In this document: piece after piece, positions 53,854 through 63,527 of the stretch
Layout of the letters: every line of letters starts with the position of its first letter
How positions within the stretch are numbered: position 1 is the first letter of the stretch
Source of the DNA: Candidatus Hodarchaeota archaeon
Lineage (GTDB): Archaea > Asgardarchaeota > Heimdallarchaeia > Hodarchaeales > Hodarchaeaceae
Assembly: GCA_016840035.1 (NCBI GenBank)
Contig: JAEOTC010000038.1
Location: forward strand, 78,760-142,759
Direction of reading: 5' to 3'
Length of the DNA: 64,000 nt
Made by a program: the position numbers and the translations under genes
The notes under the pieces: generated by a model
Databases searched by the model: none
What the model was told of the DNA's origin: nothing
What the model saw: only the letters and a program-made list of their open reading frames with translations

Positions 53854-56058
53854 TCATTCTTCTTCCGAATGAAAATCTTGGAGTAGATCAAGATCAGGAG
53901 TGTTATACAGAGCAAAATACTCTTCCTTGAAGTCATTCAATAAATTTTCTATACTAAATTCGGTCACTTGGGTGTCTTTAGAAGCTACTTTCTTTTCAAT
54001 GAGATAAGACATTCTTTTTCGTCGTAGTTTCTCCTCTAATTGTAATTCTCGCTTACGGATCTCTTCTTTAACGGAAATATCGGTTAAATATAATTCATCA
54101 TAAACCCAAATTTCTAAAGGAGGATTGGTTGAAGTTCGATCTCTCTCTGTATACTCACCTAGAGGAAGCTCAAAGCAGGGTACACAATTCTCATCGAAGA
54201 TCTGAATAGCTTGATCGGAGAATTTAGGACTTTCTTCAGGTATAATTACTCCGCGAATCCCAAAATCGATAAGTTTAATGGCTGTTTGAGCTCCTCCACC
54301 ACTTGGATCAAGCACGAGTACAATATCACCCTCATGTAAGCCATAATTGGTGTTTGTATCTCGAATTGCTGAATCAGAAAATGATTTTAATGGTTTCAAT
54401 GGAAACTCATGTCCTTGAACCCAAAAATTCTTTATTTCCTTCAATTTTTTAATTTCTGATTGATTCTTTTTTATCATCTGTCTAAATAATCGATTTTCCT
54501 CTTTAATCTGACCAACTTCTCTATCCACAACTTCAGTTACTTTCTTCCGAGTTTGCTTTGAATTCCTTACTTTTGATTTTTCGAATAAATTATTGATTCT
54601 CTTTAGTTCCTGTGATTGGTCTCGTGATCTGTTCCGCCAGTATCTCACTTCTTGATCGATCTTTTCCATCTCTTCTGATACAGTTTCAAATTTCGCTTGC
54701 CATTGGATATTTTCATTCTTTAATGAGTTAATTAGATGCTTAAAGTCTGTTTCTTTGATTTCAGTGACAAAAGATTCTTCCCTTCCTTGAATTAATGAAA
54801 CTGCATTCGATATGCTATTTCCTGAAAGAACTAATCGCTGAATTTCGGAAATATGGGAAATCAACGATGGGTACGATTCTTCGATCAATCTCCCAATTTT
54901 CTCAAATTGGGGTTTGAGGAGATTAAATCCTTTCAAAGCTCCAAATAATGCATCTCGTTCGTGAGAGTTAAGATGACTATAATTAACAGTCAGATCTGAA
55001 TAATCTTGAAGGTAACTTCTTTTCTGAGCTGCAGTAGCAAGAACAGAGGGGGTTAACAATTTTGCTCCTGTGATTTTTGCGACTCTTTCAACCATTGCGG
55101 GAGCAGGGACTACATCAGCGGCCACACAGCTTACTTTACCGTATTTCGTGGAGATACGAATAATTTCAGAGATTCCACATTCTCGTTTTGATCCTAGATA
55201 TAGTACATTTCCACGATTACAATCTAAAATGGCAATACCCGTTGTTGTCCCTGGATCTAGGCCCAAAATGACATTTTTCAAAGATCTAGCAGAAGGGGCC
55301 ATCGCAACATCCAGTGGTTTGAAGTCAAGAGTTGTTCGAGTAATCCTTTGGAGAATTACTTTGACCAAATCAGTATTCAGACCTTTAATTTTCATCTGTA
55401 AGGTTGAAATTAACTTATTTTCTAATTGAACTAAGTAAACTCGTTTTTGTGGGTATTTGAATATATCCCATTTAAGATTCTGTTCTTTGAGTATTGCTGC
55501 TACTTCTTTTGATGCCTGTTGGACTGCTGTGCTGCTTATTCGCTCATATCGTGGGGCAGACCACCCTCCTTTCCCGTGAGATTTTTTTCGGGTAATCCGA
55601 ATCTTAATTTCATCCTCAAATGCTTCGACAATATGTCCAACTCGTTTTACGCATAATCTTGCTGCTACTTCAGCAGTTTCTATAGATGATAATTTCTGAG
55701 CTTTATATGAAAAACTAACCATTTTTCTAATATTGTGTTTCGTAATAAGATGAGAAATTTTTTCCATTCCTGTACGAGGGTTCCCAGTCACTTGTACTAG
55801 CAATGAGGTGGGAGGAAAAAGTTCAAGTAATCTGATGATTCCCTGAGCATTTGGTGCCAACTCGAAAATATTATCGATCGCAATATAATCTGGACGTATA
55901 TCCTGTATCTTCTTTAATAATTGACGCTTGTTGATTTTTGGATGCTTCTCAAGATGATTATTGTTTATTATCACCAATGAATATACACGAGAAGTCTTTT
56001 TCCCTCTTTCTTTATATGCTAGGACATCAATACCGAATATTATAAGTGAGTTCTTCAT
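53854..56058 (-). CDS. DUF460 protein with RNase H-like domain and coiled coil
   Basis: A 734-residue archaeal protein of the DUF460 family. The N terminus (LIIFGIDVLAYKERGKKTSRVYSLVIINN) is a first nuclease-like half and NVILGLDPGTTTGIAILD (about 264-281) a second RNase H-like/RuvC-like half with an acidic DPG motif. Residues about 445-560 form a long coiled coil (NRSRDQSQELKRINNLFEK), and the remaining part has a separate small domain (LHEGDIVLVLDPSGGGAQTAIKL). Function is unknown; nucleic-acid binding or cleavage is inferred. Confidence 0.85.
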   Translation of the reverse strand: MKNSLIIFGIDVLAYKERGKKTSRVYSLVIINNNHLEKHPKINKRQLLKKIQDIRPDYIAIDNIFELAPNAQGIIRLLELFPPTSLLVQVTGNPRTGMEKISHLITKHNIRKMVSFSYKAQKLSSIETAEVAARLCVKRVGHIVEAFEDEIKIRITRKKSHGKGGWSAPRYERISSTAVQQASKEVAAILKEQNLKWDIFKYPQKRVYLVQLENKLISTLQMKIKGLNTDLVKVILQRITRTTLDFKPLDVAMAPSARSLKNVILGLDPGTTTGIAILDCNRGNVLYLGSKRECGISEIIRISTKYGKVSCVAADVVPAPAMVERVAKITGAKLLTPSVLATAAQKRSYLQDYSDLTVNYSHLNSHERDALFGALKGFNLLKPQFEKIGRLIEESYPSLISHISEIQRLVLSGNSISNAVSLIQGREESFVTEIKETDFKHLINSLKNENIQWQAKFETVSEEMEKIDQEVRYWRNRSRDQSQELKRINNLFEKSKVRNSKQTRKKVTEVVDREVGQIKEENRLFRQMIKKNQSEIKKLKEIKNFWVQGHEFPLKPLKSFSDSAIRDTNTNYGLHEGDIVLVLDPSGGGAQTAIKLIDFGIRGVIIPEESPKFSDQAIQIFDENCVPCFELPLGEYTERDRTSTNPPLEIWVYDELYLTDISVKEEIRKRELQLEEKLRRKRMSYLIEKKVASKDTQVTEFSIENLLNDFKEEYFALYNTPDLDLLQDFHSEEE

Positions 56059-56085
56059 AATTTGAAAACCATTTAATTTATGGTG

Positions 56086-56982
56086 TCAATCCATCATTTT
56101 AACAATTTCTGAGATGTCATAATGAGTTTTTACCGTGAATTTTTTCTCAAAATAATTTATTACATTCTGGCAATCTCGAATTAGAATTTCTTCAGCTTGA
56201 GAATCTGAAGTCGAAATAAATTGTGGCCAGTCTATTAGAACTGGATAGTCGCTCTCATTCAAGCGAATATTATATTCACTCAAATCACCATGAATATATC
56301 CTTGGGAAACAACTTTTTTGATTTCTTCAATAATATTGTGAAATAAAGAGGCAATTTCCTCTTCATTCTCGAAGTCATTTCTCTTCATGCGATAAAGATC
56401 CTGGCCTTTCACGATCTCCATAACAACTAAATGACGGTTTTGAGCAATGGGCTTTGGAACACTGGTATTTGCTTCATAAAGATCTTTTAATACTTTAAAT
56501 TCTCTTTCTGCAGATAATCGACTTTCATACAAGGGAGAAAGATGTCTTTTTTCTGCAATAAAGGCACGGCTTTTCCTAGTTGCGCGGAAATCTAGTTTCC
56601 CAAGACGATGGAATTTGATTATGAACTCAATCTGATCATCATCCATTCCCAGATAGATATTACTTTCTTTTCCTGCACCGATTTCTGGTCCTATCTGAGC
56701 TAATATTCCCTTTTCAACCAGTGCCTTTAGTGCCAGCGCATCATATCCAATAAAGGTTAGGGCTGCACCTAGATAATGACGCTGCGCAATGAAGATTAAC
56801 TTCATTCGTTTTAATCTCCCTAATCGATTCTCAATCCGCTTTTCGGAATATTTCATGAACCGTGCTATCTCTTCAAGAGGAACAAACTCATGTTTAGCCA
56901 TTAGAATTTCAATAACTGAAAGAATTCGAAAATCGAGTTTTTCAATTTCACGAAAAGATTGGGTAATGGTTAAACGAGCCAT
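56086..56982 (-). CDS. rio2: RIO2-type protein kinase
   Basis: A 298-residue atypical kinase. An N-terminal winged helix (FRILSVIEILMAKHEFVPLEEIARFMKYSEKRIENRL) precedes the RIO domain: GAGKESNIYLGMDD (P-loop-like), IIKFHRLG (ATP Lys), YIHGDLSEYNIRL (catalytic Asp and Asn) and VLIDWPQF (metal Asp). RIO2 acts in maturation of the small ribosomal subunit. Gene order RIO2-DUF460 (28 bases apart) suggests co-transcription. Confidence 0.95.
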   Translation of the reverse strand: MARLTITQSFREIEKLDFRILSVIEILMAKHEFVPLEEIARFMKYSEKRIENRLGRLKRMKLIFIAQRHYLGAALTFIGYDALALKALVEKGILAQIGPEIGAGKESNIYLGMDDDQIEFIIKFHRLGKLDFRATRKSRAFIAEKRHLSPLYESRLSAEREFKVLKDLYEANTSVPKPIAQNRHLVVMEIVKGQDLYRMKRNDFENEEEIASLFHNIIEEIKKVVSQGYIHGDLSEYNIRLNESDYPVLIDWPQFISTSDSQAEEILIRDCQNVINYFEKKFTVKTHYDISEIVKMMD

Positions 56983-57248
56983 ATTTCACACTCATGGATA
57001 TATTTTAGATCAGAAAGTGCAACTGTCATCATAAGCAATAGGACTTAGAAATTACTAATCCTATTGGCCTCCGTAGACCGTCTTTTTCATCATCAGGGAT
57101 AAAGAGAAATTTAAAACTCACTTTATCTCCTCAAAGACTTAATCAAACGCTGTTAATTAGCATTAATTTTCTTTTCTGACACAATTTTTGAACTAGTATT
57201 TTTTTAGGTCGTAATTCTCTTCTCAGTAAAATATTTCAATGAAATTCC

Positions 57249-58790
57249 ATGGCATATTCAAACATGAAATCGAGAAAGAAGTACTCTTCGAGGTTAATGA
57301 TCATAGGAGTACTGCTCACCTTTATAACTCCTTTTGTAGATGCTCAAACTGCCGATGCAGGTTCTGAAGACTCACACTTAACAATATTGAGACCTTCTTT
57401 TGCAAATCCTGTTATCTGTGCTGAAGGAGAAACAATTGAAATCTTTTTAAAATCGATAGCTGAAGTTACTCCAATAACTGTGAAATTATCATCCCCCTTC
57501 ATAAGTTATACACTTTCTATCAGTGCTGGAAGCTTTCAGGATGGTATTCTGACCCATTCAATCCTGATTCCTGAACAGGTAATTCCTCAAATCTATGGAT
57601 TATATCTCGAATACTCGGACGAGGTAATTTACGTACCAAATGCTGTAATGATACCTCCCCAAGAGACAGAGAACAACAGTTTTATTGATATGATTCATAT
57701 CACAGATACACAAATTTATGGAGAGGACGAAAGAACGCAACAATTAGAGCATTTAATATCAGAGGTCAATCTATTACGTCCTGATCTCGTTTTATTTACT
57801 GGAGATCTGGTTGAGGGATTAACTACTGTTGATGGGGGCCCTGTGGGTGCAGATATTCAGTTCCCAATATTATACGAGGCCTTAAAGGAATTAAATGTTC
57901 CTGTCCTACTCTGTAATGGGAACCATGATTTTTACATAAATGACTATGGAAATGGAGTAGAACTGTGGGAGAATTATTTTCTTCCCATAGATTATATTAG
58001 TCAATTATATTACAAAAATGTACTTTTTGTTGGAGCCTCTACTTACGATTTAACTGGATTAACTGCCCCTCAGATAAATGACATTACTACAATCTTCAAC
58101 CAAAATTCAGAAGGAATTAACATATTTTTCGCTCATTCAGACTATGCATCGCAGTTTGAAACGGTATATTCCCAAGGAAATGTCATGACAGCATTTTTAG
58201 GACACGAACATATAGGTTCTGTCTATACTGTTGGCACCACGCTTGAAATAATAACTGATAACTCCATTCCTTATCCTCTTCATACAAGCGCTCCTGGGCA
58301 TTTCCGTATTTGTCGTATAAATGATACTGCTATAGAGTTTTATAACGAAGTTGAAAGTCTTAAGCTCTTTTCAACCTATAATCAATCAGCGGTCTCAGAG
58401 AATGAAACAAAAATATCAGGAAGAATTAGAAGTGATCACGCAAGCGAGAGATTTGACCAAATGTTTGAAGAAATTACCCTCCCTGGTTTATGGGAGCTTA
58501 ATTCATTCGAGAATGTATCTGACTTAGCATTGTATCATAACAATTCACATACGAGGATAGACATTAAATTTCAGAATATAACTCATGGACTTCATACCTA
58601 TACGATAAATCTCTCAAAAATTGTGGAGATTACTACTGACACTACTCCTTCCACACAGAGTTCTTCCCAGACTACAAGTAGTTTTGAATCAATGTCTACA
58701 ACCGAAAGATCTACTAATATATTCTACTTGCCCCTTATAATCGGATTAATATATTTGAATCTGAAAAAAAGGAAGAGAGAAAGAGTTTAA
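57249..58790 (+). CDS. Secreted calcineurin-like metallophosphoesterase
   Basis: A 513-residue exported protein. Signal peptide (RLMIIGVLLTFITPFVDAQT), a beta-rich N-terminal domain, then the phosphoesterase motifs: DMIHITDTQIY (D-x-H/Q), LFTGDLVEG (GDxxE), LLCNGNHDFY (GNHD), FFAHSDYA and FLGHEHIG (GHxH). The C terminus has a Ser/Thr-rich linker, a hydrophobic helix (FYLPLIIGLIYLNL) and a basic KKRKRERV end, indicating membrane anchoring outside the cell. The substrate is unknown. Confidence 0.88.
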   Translation: MAYSNMKSRKKYSSRLMIIGVLLTFITPFVDAQTADAGSEDSHLTILRPSFANPVICAEGETIEIFLKSIAEVTPITVKLSSPFISYTLSISAGSFQDGILTHSILIPEQVIPQIYGLYLEYSDEVIYVPNAVMIPPQETENNSFIDMIHITDTQIYGEDERTQQLEHLISEVNLLRPDLVLFTGDLVEGLTTVDGGPVGADIQFPILYEALKELNVPVLLCNGNHDFYINDYGNGVELWENYFLPIDYISQLYYKNVLFVGASTYDLTGLTAPQINDITTIFNQNSEGINIFFAHSDYASQFETVYSQGNVMTAFLGHEHIGSVYTVGTTLEIITDNSIPYPLHTSAPGHFRICRINDTAIEFYNEVESLKLFSTYNQSAVSENETKISGRIRSDHASERFDQMFEEITLPGLWELNSFENVSDLALYHNNSHTRIDIKFQNITHGLHTYTINLSKIVEITTDTTPSTQSSSQTTSSFESMSTTERSTNIFYLPLIIGLIYLNLKKRKRERV

Positions 58791-58801
58791 TCTTAATCTC
58801 T

Positions 58802-60835
58802 TTAGTTCCGCTTTGAACGTCTGTAGATAAAGAATATTGGGATCAGTAATAAGAACTCAAAAAGTAAATACCCAGATGATGCCGTTGTAGTTGTCGTGGT
58901 GGTTTCCGGCATTGTAGTAGTTGTAGTAGTAGGGAGTACGTCTGTAGTGGATGTAGGAAGTTCACCAATCTTTGAGATTGTCACACTTCGAGTTGAATTT
59001 GCAGCTACAGTCATAATAACATCAACTGTAGTTATTCCTCCTCTTGTAGTTTGAGATTCTATAACCCCTGTATCTGTATCATACACGCCTGAATTCATTT
59101 TGAAATGTATGTGAGCTTCAGGTAGATTATGGGCTAATGTATTATTTACCGAGGCACTAAGACTTGTGAGAGTCCCATCATTTGCATCAGAATAGGTCAA
59201 TGAAACATTATTGATTGGATTGGAGGGAGCATAATGCATCGAACCATAGTTTGCTTCAACATAGGCTAGATCAGGAGGGTTTGAGATATCATAGAGATAC
59301 TTTGTAATATTATTATTCTCTACCTCAATCAATCGGTATCCTGGAAAATCTCCTACTGCTTCAGTTGTACCAATGTGTGGAAGATCTCCCACCTCAGTAT
59401 AAACGTTTGCATGATAATGTCCATGGAAAAAGGCATCCGCACCAATTGTTTGAAGTTTATTAACGATCGCATCACTTTCAGTCGCTGAAAGAATAGGTTC
59501 AGGATCAGGTTCCCCATATGTGACTAAGGGATGATGGAGCATAAGATACTTCATATCAGCCGAGTTTATTTCATCTAGAGAATCCATGACAAAATTATAG
59601 GCATCGATTCCATCCTCAACATCAAATTGACGATCTGAACTGTCACCTCTAACGAACGCATGAGTTCCATACCAAAAAATCCCTGCTGATGGGCCAATGA
59701 TGTTATTCCACATTCCGCGACCGCTTCCCCATTCCCAGATTCCAAGAGAGGCAGTACCTTCCCAATCATCATGGTTCCCCATTATTGAAACAACAGGTGT
59801 ATCATCCAAATAAAGATCACACCATTTTCTAAAGTTTAACAAGGCAATTTCATCAGTCCATTCCGTTAAATCACCTACAACTAAGATAAACTCAGGATTA
59901 ACTATATTCACTTCCTGAAGAATTGAAGTAAAATTACCGATACCAGTCTCTAAACTTCTGTATTCATGTCCTGCAGATCCATCACGGTGAAACTGGGGGT
60001 CACCAAACACTGCAAACCTATAAGAGGATTTAAATTCCTCAACTATCTTCAATGAGTTCGGTTCCCAATCAAATTGTGTATTTCCATCAATTAGTGCTGA
60101 AATATTCATATCATAAAGTCCAATGGCCGAAGGGGCAGTAAATGAGATTTCCCATAATTCGGAGCTAAAAAGTGAATTTACTGTCGGTTCTTTTGGATTT
60201 CCCACACCACTCAATGTTACATGCCAATTCGATGCCGTGTCAGACGCATTGACTAGGACAACTACAGCTGAAGATTGGAGTAAAATTTGTGGTTCAGCAA
60301 AAGTTGGACTCAAAACAGTAACACGATCTTCTAAGAGTTGAGAATTGACTAACCAGTAATTATTATCATTTTTATCCTGGTTCCCAATACCATCTTCGAA
60401 ATAACAGGCAAGATAATCAGGTCTATCATTTAGTACAATAGAAATAGACCAAATTCCTGAACTCTCGTCCTTAGTCATTGGGGATTTAGCAAAGCGATAT
60501 GGAGCTAATACTTCAGTATCTTCTGGCCACATTTCAGGCGAAGGAGGAACAGCACCAAAGGGTTTATTTTTTAACAATTGGTTTCCTCTTAGATACATTC
60601 CCCACACGAGTGAAACATTTTCAGCACTTGGTGTGAGGACAGCATTGGTTGCTGAAGGATCGTAAGAAATGGTTACCTCTTCTCCAACATTGGGTATCAA
60701 AGGATTCCAACTCACTGGATCATCAGCGTTGATTTTTCCCGCTATACTTTGAATGTTTACCAATCCTGCCATTAAAAAAAGAGCTAAGGATAGAGAAAGG
60801 ATTTTTATTAATTTAGTTTTGGAAATCGCTCTCAT
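58802..60835 (-). CDS. Secreted calcineurin-like metallophosphoesterase, active-site complete
   Basis: About 677 residues. Signal peptide (SKTKLIKILSLSLALFLMAGL), two beta-sandwich-like domains, then the catalytic domain: RFAVFGDPQFHRDG (D-x-H), LVVGDLTEW (GDxxE-like), SIMGNHDDWEG (GNHD), LMLHHPLV and DAFFHGHYHANV (GHYH). A Thr-rich linker and an anchor (LLFEFLLLIPIFFIY then RRSKRN) follow. A paralog lies divergently at 61183. A longer start, ATG 60868, is possible and sits 31 bases after a TATA box. ATG 60835 has GGTG at good spacing and gives a normal signal peptide. Confidence 0.88.
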   Translation of the reverse strand: MRAISKTKLIKILSLSLALFLMAGLVNIQSIAGKINADDPVSWNPLIPNVGEEVTISYDPSATNAVLTPSAENVSLVWGMYLRGNQLLKNKPFGAVPPSPEMWPEDTEVLAPYRFAKSPMTKDESSGIWSISIVLNDRPDYLACYFEDGIGNQDKNDNNYWLVNSQLLEDRVTVLSPTFAEPQILLQSSAVVVLVNASDTASNWHVTLSGVGNPKEPTVNSLFSSELWEISFTAPSAIGLYDMNISALIDGNTQFDWEPNSLKIVEEFKSSYRFAVFGDPQFHRDGSAGHEYRSLETGIGNFTSILQEVNIVNPEFILVVGDLTEWTDEIALLNFRKWCDLYLDDTPVVSIMGNHDDWEGTASLGIWEWGSGRGMWNNIIGPSAGIFWYGTHAFVRGDSSDRQFDVEDGIDAYNFVMDSLDEINSADMKYLMLHHPLVTYGEPDPEPILSATESDAIVNKLQTIGADAFFHGHYHANVYTEVGDLPHIGTTEAVGDFPGYRLIEVENNNITKYLYDISNPPDLAYVEANYGSMHYAPSNPINNVSLTYSDANDGTLTSLSASVNNTLAHNLPEAHIHFKMNSGVYDTDTGVIESQTTRGGITTVDVIMTVAANSTRSVTISKIGELPTSTTDVLPTTTTTTMPETTTTTTTASSGYLLFEFLLLIPIFFIYRRSKRN

Positions 60836-60868
60836 AAGAATATTACACCTATAATCAGTATAAGACAT

Positions 60869-61182
60869 TAATCTTCCAATCGTACACTAAGCTGGATATA
60901 AAAATATTGTTGGCAAGTTAAATGTGCTTAAAAATGGTCAAATGACGTAAATTCGTGAAACGAATGAAAGTCCATAGGAAATAGATAAAATGTAACCTCT
61001 CCGTTTTTCATTATTATTTTCTTTGTCACTTCCTTATTTTTGACTAATAATAGGTTGAAATGTCACTTTTTAGCCAAGTTTTATACTAGAAAATTATATA
61101 ATAACATCAAATATCCTGAATATCCCCAAAATTAAGTATCTTCTATCTATAATAATATGAAAATAACAGAAGTGAAGAATGA
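60869..61182. other. Divergent promoter region between the two phosphoesterase paralogs
   Basis: About 310 AT-rich bases with candidate TATA boxes for both directions: TTTTTATATCC (minus strand, listed separately) and TTATATAATAAC (near 61093-61104) or CTATAATAAT (near 61143-61153) on the plus strand. I see no repeat or gene. Confidence 0.45.
60894..60904 (-). promoter_or_regulatory. TATA box for the 58802-60835 phosphoesterase gene
   Basis: On the minus strand TTTTTATATCC ends about 27 bases before ATG 60868 and about 60 before ATG 60835. The transcript would start close to 60875. Confidence 0.4.
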
Positions 61183-63162
61183 ATGAAAAAGAATTCTACA
61201 AAATTATTACTAATAGCGTTAATTTTTCTTTTAACATCTATTACAGTTGGATTGAGTCCAATTGGAGCCTCTACCTCTGATACTGTAACAATTTCACCCG
61301 AAAATCCGAACGTGGGTGATATAATTACTATCCAATATGATACCAGCACTGGTACCCTTGATTCCTCTAGTGCTTCTATCTATCTTCAGTGGGCTTTTAT
61401 TTTTAACGGAAATTTTGATGAAAATCAACAAGCATTAACACCAGTGCCACCTAGTAAACTATGGTACGTAGAAAACACCGCAGAAGGATATGCAGGACGT
61501 TTTCTATCATCTCCCATGACTAATATCTCAGCGACAGTTTGGGAGATATCCATTGAAGCTAAGGACGATCTCCCTGATCGTATTCAGTTCTTCTTTTCCG
61601 ATACTGCAGATGGACTAGCAAATAGGGACAGAAATGATAACAATTATTGGTTCATTGATCCACAGTTCGCAGCTGACTATGTATACATTATCGATCCGAG
61701 CTTTGCGGAAACAAATTTCTACCTTCCAGGCGGATCAATTACTATCACTGCCCGTGGTAATGCCGCTTCTACAGATTGGGAAGTTCAATTAACTGATAGA
61801 ACGGATGAACCGATCGATTTAGTGGTTACCACCTCGAGTCATGATGCTGGAACGGAATTGTGGACAATAATAGCCAACATCCCTGCTGTGATTGATGAAG
61901 GTCTTTATGACTTGAAAGTATCGACTTCAGTTGGTGGATTCTTGACAACAGACATTGAAGAAAATTCAATTCAAATAACAGCAGAGTACAAAAACGATTA
62001 TACCATTGTCCTTCTTGGTGATCAAGAAATGAATGCCTATGCTGGAGTTAACTATGCAGTTGATGGGGGACTACATCAAGGCCATAATCTTTCTACATTT
62101 CTTACCGAAATGTCCGTTGTTAATGCAGATTTATTTGTAAATCTTGGATCAGCAACATTCTGGGGTGATGTTGAAACAATGCAACAATATCGGGAGTATG
62201 TAGGCCTTTTCTACAACCTACCGCATGTCTACGTCTCTTCTCATCGTGATAGGTTTATGGGATCAGAAGCAGATTGGGAATATCGAGGTGCAGGAATTGG
62301 TGCTCTAGATAAAATTGTAGGTATTAGACATAAAGAATGGACATACGGAGATCATTATTATGTGAGTATATTCACAGGTGATCATCGGATGGACGATTCA
62401 GAGATTGCATGGTTTGATGCGGCAATGAGTGCTTCTACGGGTGACGCGAAATTCGGTATGATTCATGATCCGATTGGTTATGAAACAGACTATAATCCAG
62501 GAGAAATAAATGCTATTGATGTCGATGGACGCACACAATTAGCTCCAATATGCAAAAGTAATGGATTAGACTACTGGATTCATACTTCTGCAGGTATAGA
62601 TGGATCTCAAGCAGTGACCGAAACTGGTGCATTCCATATTGGAATGGCAGGAGCGATCAGTGGCTATCGAATTCTACAAATTTCTGGAGATGTTATAGCA
62701 GGATGGGGGTATAATGATAGTACGGATGGTCTATATCCGTTCTACAAAGTTAATGCCAACCATACAGGGCTAAATGATGGTACCGAAACAACTGCCGTGG
62801 CAGTAATAACTAATAACCTATTAGAGGATCTTCCAGCTGCACGAACTGTTTTTAAAATGGCTCCTGGAGTCTATGAAACAGATAAAGGGTCAATATTCTC
62901 TCAATACACTAAAGATGGAATGACGTATGTTGAAGTCAATGTGCTAGTGACTTCTGGTGCAAATGAGACACTAACCGTAACTAAAGTTGCAGATCTTCCC
63001 ACATCCACCACTGATGTCCCAACATCTGTTCCTACTACAACAGATACTTCCATACCAACGACTACAACAACTTCTGATGATTCTACACCAATAGAACTCT
63101 ATATGTTCGCATTGGGATTAATTGTGGTCACAGCAGTAAACAGAAAGAAGAATCGCAAATAG
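61183..63162 (+). CDS. Secreted metallophosphoesterase paralog lacking the catalytic motifs
   Basis: A 659-residue exported protein with the same domain plan as the neighbouring divergent gene, over its full length: signal peptide (LLLIALIFLLTSITVGLS), the NPNVGDIITIQYD sandwich domain, NDNNYWFIDPQF, and a phosphoesterase-like domain. In the equivalent positions GDPQFH is GDQEMN, GDLTEW is GSATFW, GNHDDW is SHRDRF, HHPLV is HDPIG and HGHYH is HTSAG. Most metal ligands are thus lost. A Thr-rich linker, membrane helix (LYMFALGLIVVTAV) and NRKKNRK end follow. Probably a non-catalytic binding or structural surface protein. Confidence 0.85.
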   Translation: MKKNSTKLLLIALIFLLTSITVGLSPIGASTSDTVTISPENPNVGDIITIQYDTSTGTLDSSSASIYLQWAFIFNGNFDENQQALTPVPPSKLWYVENTAEGYAGRFLSSPMTNISATVWEISIEAKDDLPDRIQFFFSDTADGLANRDRNDNNYWFIDPQFAADYVYIIDPSFAETNFYLPGGSITITARGNAASTDWEVQLTDRTDEPIDLVVTTSSHDAGTELWTIIANIPAVIDEGLYDLKVSTSVGGFLTTDIEENSIQITAEYKNDYTIVLLGDQEMNAYAGVNYAVDGGLHQGHNLSTFLTEMSVVNADLFVNLGSATFWGDVETMQQYREYVGLFYNLPHVYVSSHRDRFMGSEADWEYRGAGIGALDKIVGIRHKEWTYGDHYYVSIFTGDHRMDDSEIAWFDAAMSASTGDAKFGMIHDPIGYETDYNPGEINAIDVDGRTQLAPICKSNGLDYWIHTSAGIDGSQAVTETGAFHIGMAGAISGYRILQISGDVIAGWGYNDSTDGLYPFYKVNANHTGLNDGTETTAVAVITNNLLEDLPAARTVFKMAPGVYETDKGSIFSQYTKDGMTYVEVNVLVTSGANETLTVTKVADLPTSTTDVPTSVPTTTDTSIPTTTTTSDDSTPIELYMFALGLIVVTAVNRKKNRK

Positions 63163-63203
63163 GGAGTCGAAAAATACTCCTTTTTCCTTTTTTTTTTATT
63201 TTA
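63162..63203 (+). terminator. Hairpin plus T-tract terminator
   Basis: Directly after the stop of the 659-residue protein gene, GGAGT (63163-63167) can pair with ACTCC (63176-63180), and a long T-rich run (TTTTTCC then eleven T) follows at 63181-63202. It looks like an intrinsic or poly-T archaeal terminator. Confidence 0.55.
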
Positions 63204-63527
63204 TCCTTGAGAAAAGATTGAATTTGCTATTTTTTTGTTAGTAATCATCAAAACTACTATTTTCACAATTAATTCTCTAATAATCCATGTTGAATTTTAT
63301 ATTTATCAAAAGATATTGTATCAACTGTTAGAAAGTATAACATTAGCTACATTGTAAAGTGTCTAACCGACAAAAATCAATATCCAAAAAGATAAATAAA
63401 CTTCAGATGAGCACTAATTACTGGTTTTCAGGTAACTGAAAACTCTGGAAATAGTTTATCTCTAATGATAAGAAACTTTCAGATACTTGTTATTAGAAAC
63501 AACCCCGAAATATGATTTATTTTGGAT
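63163..63527. other. AT-rich gene-free stretch
   Basis: After the terminator about 320 AT-rich bases hold no open frame of note. The promoter of the next exported protein gene should lie at the end, but no consensus TATA box is obvious; AAATATGATTTATTTT near 63508-63523 is a weak candidate. Confidence 0.4.
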
